Positions 56,833 through 64,000 of a stretch of DNA of 64,000 nucleotides are shown piece by piece. Location of the stretch: assembly GCF_046630445.1 (NCBI RefSeq), contig NC_092341.1:2890001-2954000 (forward strand), read 5' to 3'. Below the pieces are notes generated by a model that searched no databases, had not been told where the DNA came from, and saw only the letters and a program-made list of their open reading frames with translations. Positions within the stretch are counted from its first letter, which is position 1; each line of letters starts with the position of its first letter. Both the position numbers and the translations under genes were made by a program. The stretch comes from Rutidosis leptorrhynchoides (lineage: Eukaryota; Streptophyta; Magnoliopsida; Asterales; Asteraceae).

Positions 56833-58914
56833 TGTAAGACCCGTGTAATTATTGTAAATAATGTATAGAAGTTAACTTTGTTGTGGGATTGGTTTTACAT
56901 TTCAAAAGGAGCTAGGAACCAGTTTCTGTCCATTTGCGCGCCGCGCGGCCTAATGGCGCGCCGCGCAAAATCGTGCAGACAGCCCCTCTTGTTTATTTAA
57001 ATCTAAATCAAGGGCATTTTGGGAAATTCACTTCAAGGCCGACTTTAAGGCTTGGTTCAGTTGTTTGGGAGCTCATTTACTCCCCTTTTCACCAACCTTA
57101 TCTTCCTAATTCAATTCTAGAAAGAGAAGTGAGTTCTAGAGAGAGAGATCCCATTTTGGAGAAGAAGAAGAAGGTTTCTTGCTAAAGTCCAAGTTCTAAA
57201 GTTGTTCATCTCATCCATTGCTACATTTTGATAGTTGTGGTATACCTTAACTTCCATTTCTTGTTTTGATTTTGTGTATGGGTTAGGGTTTGTGTTGAAG
57301 ATGAACACTAAGACCCATTTGTAGGTAAATTGGGTGTTTTGGGTAAATTGGGTCATGTAGACTCAATAATGGGTTAGCTAGGGTTTTAAAAGTGTTAATT
57401 GATGTTAAGAAACCCTAATTGGCTAATAATTGGTTAGAACACTTGCTTGATGTATAAATGGGTGCTATTTGGGTATAGATGACCCAAAATGAGTGTATTG
57501 ACTTTTATTAAGTCAAATGGGTCAAAATGGACCAATGTTGGTTAATGTTAGTGTTTTGTGTTAAAACCTAGCGATTTAAAGGGTATAAAGGCCTTGAGTG
57601 CCAAGTGTTAGGGTTTATGGTGAAAATGACCCAAATTAGGGTTAAGTGTCCAAATGGGTCAAGATGACCTAGGATGGTGTGTGTTATGAGATTAGACCAA
57701 GTTGATTGATTAATTATGCTTGTGAAATAGGTACGTTACCTTGGAATTCAAGCTTGGTTTAATAATCACCGAAGGCATAAGGTGAGTGGAATAATTATGC
57801 GTATGTGTATATAATGTATTTATTTGTGTTGCACGAATGTGGTATTGTCGCGGTGTTTAAGACACCACATTCTAAGTAACGAGTAGCATTGTCGCGGTGT
57901 TTAAGACACTACTCATGGTATGATTGACTTGTGGTATTGTCGCGGTGTTTAAGACACCACAATGTCATGGGAGTGGAAGTGTCGCGGTGATTAAGACACC
58001 ACTCATTGTATTGAATGAAGTGTGGATTCGTCGCGGTGTTTAAGACGCCACATTGTTGTAAGGGTGAGTTAGTCGCGGTGTTTAAGACATCACCCGGGGA
58101 CTAGTGATTACGCGGTGTGTAAGTAACACTAGTGGACGTTATGAACTCCAACGGTCTTGTAAGTACCGTTTCCCATGTTCGAATTGGTTAACCAAGGTTA
58201 TGTGAATTATGTATTGGAAGTATTAATTTATGAATCGTATGCTATTGTACTATTAGCTACTTGTGGGATTGTGAATTATTGGTATATGCTTATTAATGTA
58301 GCATGCTTGATGAATTGTTAAACTCGAATATGATGTTATGTAAGTGATGCGAGTAAGTAGATTATATATGTGTATGTATAATTATTGTGCTCACTAAGCT
58401 TTGCTTACCCTCTCGTTGTTTACCTTTTTATAGGTTCGTGTGTGGATAAGGGTAAGGGCATTACCTTGGATTGAGTTTCCCGCTTCGATGATTAGGAAGC
58501 ACTTTTGGGCTATGGCTTGGAGTTTGACCGAGACTTGGGTAGTTTAACCCCAAACACCATGCTCGTTGTGTCGTTTGGCAATTAAACTTTTTGTGGTCGA
58601 AACTCTAATTTGTATTAAACATTGTATTTTAAACTTAGTGGCGTTTTGGGCACGTGTGGGCCCCACCTTGTAAAACTTGTTCATACCTTAGTTATGCGCT
58701 AGTTTTACATATATGAATGTATGGTTAAAAGCGTTTTGGTTAAATATGCCGGGAACACGTTCATCTTTTTCGCATTTAAACTTTCCGGTAACAGCAGGGG
58801 TTTGGCGGGGCGCGCGGCCCTTTTGGCGCGGCGCGCCGATGGCCTGGAACAACAAATTTTTTTTTTTGTTTGAAATTTCGTCGTGTATGGTCGGTTACGG
58901 ATTGGGTTGTTAGA
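56833..58914 (+). repeat. 5' LTR of element I
   Basis: About 2082 bp from TGTAAGACCC to GGTTGTTAGA (element B ends GTTACA, so the last bases differ from canonical CA). It contains CpG-rich palindrome pairs at 56934-56966 and about 58803-58840, a probable transcription-start zone with TTTATTTAAAT (56993-57005) and GA-rich leader (57119-57175), a candidate leader intron (57782-58433) and the hairpin array 57835-58170. Confidence 0.9.
57835..58170 (+). repeat. Array of seven covarying hairpins plus an eighth, LTR I
   Basis: Seven units share the loop GCGGTGTTTAA (variants GTGATTAA, GTGTGTAA). Stems: GAATGTGG/CCACATTC (57835-57872), GAGTAG/CTACTC (57881-57914), TTGTGG/CCACAA (57929-57962), GAGTGG/CCACTC (about 57971-58004), TGTGG/CCACA with CGTC/GACG (58021-58052), GGGTGA/TCACCC (58062-58095) and ACTAGTG/CACTAGT with TTAC/GTAA (58100-58132). 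Most have TGTC/GACA as the inner stem and a 3-base bulge on the 5' side. The eighth is AACGGT/ACCGTT (58150-58170). Confidence 0.82.
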
Positions 58915-58916
58915 AG

Positions 58917-58928
58917 TGGTATCAGAGC
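58917..58928 (+). other. Primer-binding site of element I
   Basis: TGGTATCAGAGC directly after the 5' LTR, complementary to initiator tRNA-Met. Confidence 0.92.
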
Positions 58929-59287
58929 ATGGTCTAAGGGATTTAGGTGACTTGAGATAGGCGCCTAGACTTAGACTTTTGTGTGCGTATTGTGCGGGAC
59001 TTGTAGGACTTTGGGTCGGACCGGGTCTTGGTTAGCGCATAGGTTTATATGAACTAATCATGCGTTATTATTTGTATTATATAGCAATCATCAAGCGGAA
59101 CGGACGTTGTACTAGCAAGTTACGCGACGTGCTCGCGTAGTAATGATTAGCTACCCTTACTACGGGTGCAAATCGTGTCAAACGAGCGATGTACGACGAT
59201 CGTCGAGCGAGATGGGGTGGTATGGTGTATATGTATACGTATTGTTATGTCTTTCGTTTCGTTATTTAATCTCTTCCGTTTTATAGA
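58929..59287 (+). other. Leader of element I before gag
   Basis: 359 bp with no ORF of note. It precedes the ATG at 59288, chosen because it opens the uninterrupted polyprotein frame. The packaging signal would be expected here, but no motif can be named. Confidence 0.6.
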
Positions 59288-62200
59288 ATGAAGACGCGAA
59301 ACGGACACGACACCGAACTTGATAATGGGGGCTCAAGCGAGGACCCCGAGTTCACGGCCAAGGTTGAGGCCATCTTTCAACACCAAAAGGCGGAGTTTCG
59401 CGAAGATGTTAAGAAGATGTTTCTCGAGACGATTGACGAACAAGTCGTCACTTTGGTTAAGGAGCAAATTAAGATTGCTCTTCAAGAAGAAAATGGGGGA
59501 AGGCGTGACTTTTTCTTCAAGAACTTTAAGGATGCTCAACCTCCTACTTTCGAGGGCGATCGGGACCCACTCAAGAGTGCCCGATTCATCTCCGATATGG
59601 AGGGGGCCTTCCGTACTTGTGAGTGTCCACCCGACAAGAAGACTAGGTATGGTTGTAGCATGTTAAGGGGTGACGCGAAATTGTGGTGGGATGCTAAGAT
59701 CCAACTCTATGGTGAAGAACAATGTATGGACTTCACATGGGAGGAATTTAAGGCGGAGTTCTTCGATGAGTACCGAACTTCGGCCGATCTTACAAGACTT
59801 AAGGACGAGCTACGTACCTTGAGGCAAGGGTCGATGGACTTGAACACTCTCAAATCCGTGTTCTTGTCCAAGACGCAATTTTGCCCGGAGTATGTCGGGA
59901 ATGATAAAATGTTGAAAGAAGATTTCTATCAAACCTTGAATGATAGTTATCAAGAAAAGATTAGCGTAAACGTGGTAAAGAGCTTCGATGAGTTGTTTAA
60001 TATGGCGAAAGGGTTTGAAGCGATTGTGTTGAGGAAGAGAAAGTATGAAGGTTCGAGTCACTCAAATTTTTCAAGCAAGAAGTCAAAGAAAGGCCCAACC
60101 GAGAGTGTGGGGAGTGTGAAGAAAGGTGCCACGGGGGATTTCCCCTATACTTGTCATAATTGTGGGCGAAGGGGGCATATGGCTCGTGATTGTACCAAAC
60201 CATCTTCTACTACAAAATTCACTTGCTACAATTATGGGAAGGAGGGACACAAGAAACCCGAGTGTCCCGAGTTGCGTAATGATAATGCTAAGCGGATAGA
60301 GAAGGCAGCGGGTATGGCTAGGGGTCGTAACTACTTGATGTCTAATGAAGAAGCCAAACAATCCAATGAAGTCGTTTCAGGTACTTTCATGGTTAATTCT
60401 AATCCGGCTCGGATACTTTTTGATAGTGGTGCTAATTTGTCTTTCGTATCTCCAAGATTTTTGCCTAAGTTAAATAAACCGCTAGTAAAGTTGAGTCGTC
60501 CGGTAGAAGTTGAAATAGCGGATGGCAAGACGGCGCTAGTGGTTGATGTGTGTAAAAATTGCAATGTTGTGTTTGGCGCCGAAAGTTTCGAAATTGATCT
60601 TATTCCGATGACTTTGGGTGATTTTGATGTAGTCGTTGGTATGGATTGGCTCGATCGTTATAGAGCCGATATTGCATGCCACGACAAGTTTATTCGTGTA
60701 AAGACCCCAAGTGGGGGAGAGATGATTATTCATGGTGATAAACGAAGGAGATCGGTGCCGATATGCACTTTTGCTCGGGCACGACGTCACGTTATTACCG
60801 GTGGTATGGCTTTCCTTGCTCATGTTGTCGAAACTCGTAATGAGCCACCACCTATTCGTGAAATTCCGGTAGTTAATGAGTTTGAAGATGTCTTTCCGAA
60901 TGAGTTACCGGGTGTTCCGGCGGAAAGACAAGTAGAATTTCGCATCGAGTTGGTTCCGGGGGCTACCCCCATTGCTAAAACTCCTTATCGTTTAGCACCA
61001 ACGGAGATGCAAGAGTTATTGAATCAAATTCAAGAATTGCTCGAGAAGGGTTTTATCCGACCGAGTGCTTCGCCATGGGGCGCTCCGGTCTTATTTGTGA
61101 AGAAGAAAGACGGTAGTATGCGTATGTGCATTGATTACCGTGAGTTGAATAAAGTGACGATCAAGAATCGTTATCCACTACCTAGGATCGACGATTTGTT
61201 TGATCAACTTCAAGGCGCAACGTATTTCTCTAAGATCGACCTACGGTCCGGCTATCACCAAATGCGGGTCCGTGAGGAAGATATTGAGAAAACGGCTTTC
61301 CGAACGCGTTACGGGCATTATGAATTTGTAGTTATGCCCTTCGGTCTTACGAATGCACCAGCGGCATTCATGGATCTTATGAACCGGGTGTGCCAACCTA
61401 TGTTGGACAAGTCGGTTATTGTGTTCATTGACGACATACTAGTCTACTCGAAAAGTATGCACGAACATGAACGTCACTTGCGTGAAGTTTTGAAGACGCT
61501 AAGAAAAGAGAAGTTGTATGCAAAGTTCTCTAAATGTGAATTTTGGCTAAGGGAGGTTCAATTCCTTGGTCACATTGTGAACAAAAGCGGTATCCAAGTG
61601 AATCCGGGGAAGATTGAGACGGTGAAGAGTTGGGGACGACCGACTACGCCCACGGAGATCCGAAGTTTTCTCGGATTGGCCGGTTATTATCGTCGGTTTA
61701 TCCAAGACTTTTCTAAGATTGCTTCTCCATTAACGAAGTTGACAAGGAAGAGTGCTAAGTTCAATTGGGAAAACGAGCAAGAAATTGCCTTTCAATTATT
61801 GAAAGAGAAGTTGTGTCAAGCTCCGGTGTTAGTGTTACCGGAAGGTGTCGAAGACATGGTGGTTTATTGTGATGCTTCTTTAAATGGGCTCGGGTGCGTC
61901 CTTATGCAAAGGGGTAAAGTCATTGCTTATGCCTCTCGACAATTAAAGGAACACGAAACGAGGTACCCGACTCATGATCTTGAAATGGCGGCGGTTGTGC
62001 ATGCGTTGAAAATTTGGCGCCACTACTTATATGGTGTCAAGTGTACGATATATTCGGATCATAAGAATTTGAAACACCTTTTTACTCAAAGGGATTTGAA
62101 TTATCGTCAACGTAGATGGATGGATGTGGTGAAAGATTATGATTGTGAGATACTTTACCATCCGGGTAAGGCGAATGTGGTCGCGGATGCGTTAAGTCGA

Positions 62201-63712
62201 AAGACTCAACATCCGGCGATACGTATAACATCGTTACGTTTGATTATCACTAACGACTTTCTTGAAAAGATGGGTGAAGACCAAATAGAGGCTTATGTTC
62301 ACGATAAGCACGCGGAACGAATTGTGGGCCAATCGGAGTTTATTACTATGGGTCCGCGGGGTTTGTTGTCCTTTCAAGGAAGGGTGTGGGTGCCTAAGAC
62401 GGGTGATTACCGACGGGTGCTACTCGATGAAGCACATAAGTCGAAATATTCCATTCATCCGGGCGCGACGAAAATGTATCATGACTTGAAGAAAGATTAT
62501 TGGTGGCCGGGCATGAAACGCGATGTTGTAAAATACGTCGAACGATGTGTTACTTGTTTGCAAGTTAAAGCCGAGCATCAAAAGCCGTATGGTAAGTTGC
62601 AACCGTTAGAAATCCCGAAGTGGAAATGGGAGCACATTACCATGGATTTTATCACTAAGTTACCTAAGACGGCGAGAACTCAATATGATTCGATTTGGGT
62701 GATCGTGGACCGGTTGACGAAAAGTGCCTTGTTTCTTAGCATTAAAGAAGCAATATCGTCGGAGGCCTTGGCTAAGTTGTTTATCAAGGAAGTGGGCTCG
62801 CGACATGGCGTTCCTATATCTATTATTTCGGATCGAGATACCCGTTTTACATCTCGATTTTGGGAAAAGTTTCATGAAGATATGGGTACACAATTAAAGT
62901 TGAGCACGGCGTATCATCCTCAAACGGACGGTCAAACCGAGCGTACGAATCAAACTTTGGAAGATATGCTACGGGCGTGCATCATTGATTTTGGTGGTAG
63001 TTGGGATGAGCATTTACCCTTGGTGGAATTCTCATACAAAAATAGTTTTCATACTAGTATCGGGATGCCACCTTACGAGATGCTTTATGGCCGAAGGTGT
63101 CGAACTCCCATTTGTTGGGGAGAAGTAGGTCAAAGAGAAATCGGAAGTACCGATTTGGTTTTAGAGACGAATAACAAGATTGATATTATTCGGGAGCATT
63201 TGAAGAAGGCTCAAGATAGTCAAAAGTCGTATGCCGATAAACGTAGACGAACGATCGAATTCCAAGAGGGCGACATGGTTATGCTTAAGGTTTCGCCATG
63301 GAAGAGTATTATTCGGTTTCGAAAACGGGGAAAGTTAGGTCCTCGGTTTATTGGGCCGTTTAAAGTTTTGGCTCGTGTTGGCGAAGTTGCATATCGATTG
63401 GAATTGCCCGAAGAGCTTGCGGGGATCCATAACACGTTTCATGTTTCTCACCTCCGTAAGTGCCTTGCGGATGATTCCTCATGGATGCCTTTAGATGAGA
63501 TCGAACTAAACAATAAGTTGGAGTATATTGAAGAGCCGATTGCCATACTTGATGAGAAGGTCAAACGATTGAGACATAAGGAGGTTAGGACCTACAAAGT
63601 TCAATGGCGACGGAATAAAGGTTCCGAGTTTACATGGGAGCCCGAAGAGTTTGTGTTGGTTTATCTTCCCGCTTGTCATGCGGCTTGGATCGCGAGGACG
63701 CAATCCGAATAA
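59288..63712 (+). CDS. Gag-Pol polyprotein of Tekay-type chromovirus
   Basis: 1474 residues, no internal stop. In order: gag with capsid region ([14 protein letters not shown]); zinc knuckle [14 protein letters not shown] at residue 289, and a second at 313 where the second Cys is Tyr ([14 protein letters not shown]); protease DSG at 379; RT with CIDYRELNK and catalytic FIDD at 713-716; RNase H starting CDAS (Asp 862); integrase HHCC finger from His 1057; catalytic Asp 1120, Asp 1182 and Glu 1218 (D,D35E); C-terminal chromodomain (EVRTYKVQW...TWEPEEF, about 1420-1460). The polyprotein is cut by its own protease, and the products copy the RNA and insert the cDNA, probably into heterochromatin. 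Only the second knuckle lacks a key residue. Confidence 0.95.
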   Translation: MKTRNGHDTELDNGGSSEDPEFTAKVEAIFQHQKAEFREDVKKMFLETIDEQVVTLVKEQIKIALQEENGGRRDFFFKNFKDAQPPTFEGDRDPLKSARFISDMEGAFRTCECPPDKKTRYGCSMLRGDAKLWWDAKIQLYGEEQCMDFTWEEFKAEFFDEYRTSADLTRLKDELRTLRQGSMDLNTLKSVFLSKTQFCPEYVGNDKMLKEDFYQTLNDSYQEKISVNVVKSFDELFNMAKGFEAIVLRKRKYEGSSHSNFSSKKSKKGPTESVGSVKKGATGDFPYTCHNCGRRGHMARDCTKPSSTTKFTCYNYGKEGHKKPECPELRNDNAKRIEKAAGMARGRNYLMSNEEAKQSNEVVSGTFMVNSNPARILFDSGANLSFVSPRFLPKLNKPLVKLSRPVEVEIADGKTALVVDVCKNCNVVFGAESFEIDLIPMTLGDFDVVVGMDWLDRYRADIACHDKFIRVKTPSGGEMIIHGDKRRRSVPICTFARARRHVITGGMAFLAHVVETRNEPPPIREIPVVNEFEDVFPNELPGVPAERQVEFRIELVPGATPIAKTPYRLAPTEMQELLNQIQELLEKGFIRPSASPWGAPVLFVKKKDGSMRMCIDYRELNKVTIKNRYPLPRIDDLFDQLQGATYFSKIDLRSGYHQMRVREEDIEKTAFRTRYGHYEFVVMPFGLTNAPAAFMDLMNRVCQPMLDKSVIVFIDDILVYSKSMHEHERHLREVLKTLRKEKLYAKFSKCEFWLREVQFLGHIVNKSGIQVNPGKIETVKSWGRPTTPTEIRSFLGLAGYYRRFIQDFSKIASPLTKLTRKSAKFNWENEQEIAFQLLKEKLCQAPVLVLPEGVEDMVVYCDASLNGLGCVLMQRGKVIAYASRQLKEHETRYPTHDLEMAAVVHALKIWRHYLYGVKCTIYSDHKNLKHLFTQRDLNYRQRRWMDVVKDYDCEILYHPGKANVVADALSRKTQHPAIRITSLRLIITNDFLEKMGEDQIEAYVHDKHAERIVGQSEFITMGPRGLLSFQGRVWVPKTGDYRRVLLDEAHKSKYSIHPGATKMYHDLKKDYWWPGMKRDVVKYVERCVTCLQVKAEHQKPYGKLQPLEIPKWKWEHITMDFITKLPKTARTQYDSIWVIVDRLTKSALFLSIKEAISSEALAKLFIKEVGSRHGVPISIISDRDTRFTSRFWEKFHEDMGTQLKLSTAYHPQTDGQTERTNQTLEDMLRACIIDFGGSWDEHLPLVEFSYKNSFHTSIGMPPYEMLYGRRCRTPICWGEVGQREIGSTDLVLETNNKIDIIREHLKKAQDSQKSYADKRRRTIEFQEGDMVMLKVSPWKSIIRFRKRGKLGPRFIGPFKVLARVGEVAYRLELPEELAGIHNTFHVSHLRKCLADDSSWMPLDEIELNNKLEYIEEPIAILDEKVKRLRHKEVRTYKVQWRRNKGSEFTWEPEEFVLVYLPACHAAWIARTQSE

Positions 63713-63724
63713 GTGGGGGAGAGT
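63713..63724 (+). other. Polypurine tract of element I
   Basis: GTGGGGGAGAGT between the polyprotein stop and the 3' LTR start; primes plus-strand synthesis. Confidence 0.85.
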
Positions 63725-64000
63725 TGTAAGACCCGTGTAATTATTGTAAATAATGTATAGAAGTTAACTTTGTTGTGGGATTGGTTTTACATTTCAAAAG
63801 GAGCTAGGAACCAGTTTCTGTCCATTTGCGCGCCGCGCGGCCTAATGGCGCGCCGCGCAAAATCGTGCAGACAGCCCCTCTTGTTTATTTAAATCTAAAT
63901 CAAGGGCATTTTGGGAAATTCACTTCAAGGCCGACTTTAAGGCTTGGTTCAGTTGTTTGGGAGCTCATTTACTCCCCTTTTCACCAACCTTATCTTCCTA
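63725..64000 (+). repeat. 3' LTR of element I (first 276 bp)
   Basis: Begins TGTAAGACCC. By eye it matches 56833-57108 at every base, including both CpG-rich palindromes. Truncated by the window end. Confidence 0.92.

Larger units (their letters stand above)
56833..64000 (+). mobile_element. Element I: young, apparently intact Tekay-type chromovirus
   Basis: 5' LTR (56833-58914), primer site, a single uninterrupted gag-pol frame (59288-63712), polypurine tract and the first 276 bp of the 3' LTR (63725-64000). Those 276 bp appear identical to the 5' LTR start. It lies inside element H's RNase H gene; the left flank is CTAAC, while the right duplication is outside the window. All visible parts are those of a competent element. 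Confidence 0.92.

Overview
This is a eukaryotic, plant nuclear window. It has spliced GT-AG genes, AT-rich DNA, plant LTR retrotransposon lineages (Tekay-type chromovirus, Athila, Tat) and one plant-specific gene with introns. Repeat families of this style suggest an asterid, possibly Asteraceae, but that is inference. About 97-98% of the window is retrotransposon; the only clear host gene is a dormancy/auxin-associated (DRM1/ARP-like) gene at 50301-50983.

Layout. 1-8268: element A (+), a large non-autonomous LTR element whose left end is outside the window. It is inserted in the integrase region of element B, a decayed Tekay chromovirus (8269-11823, + strand). 11824-12174 and 41907-42291: the two halves of an old LTR (C), split by element D. 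D is a 17-kb Athila-type element (12175-41906, - strand, target duplication ATAAC), itself split by element E (14587-27112, - strand, duplication CTTGC), a relative of A. 42292-49926: a poly(A)-tailed retroposon-like segment interrupted by solo LTR F (42800-49268), which is interrupted by solo LTR G (45286-48731, duplication GTTTA). 49927-51395: the gene island. 51396-56832: 3' half of a Tat element H (- strand) with an antisense extra gene, interrupted by element I (56833 to beyond 64000, + strand), a Tekay chromovirus with a complete 1474-residue polyprotein and LTRs that match wherever both are visible.

Points most worth a second look. (1) Three unrelated families carry arrays of short RNA hairpins whose stems change in a compensatory way around a constant loop or frame: the Tekay LTRs (10798-11095 and 57835-58170), solo LTR F (43633-44367) and the Athila 3' region (five copies, 28129-32062). 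In the Tekay LTRs the array lies inside a candidate leader intron. (2) Elements A and E carry a captured fragment of a host poly(A)-binding protein gene with a stop codon at the same tryptophan position; E has it twice. (3) Paired CpG-rich palindromes sit near TATA boxes in several families. (4) The Tat element has a spliced antisense gene with its own TATA box and a candidate 70-nt intron in its integrase.

Limits: all alignments, splice sites and structures were read by eye. No search, folding or divergence calculation was run.
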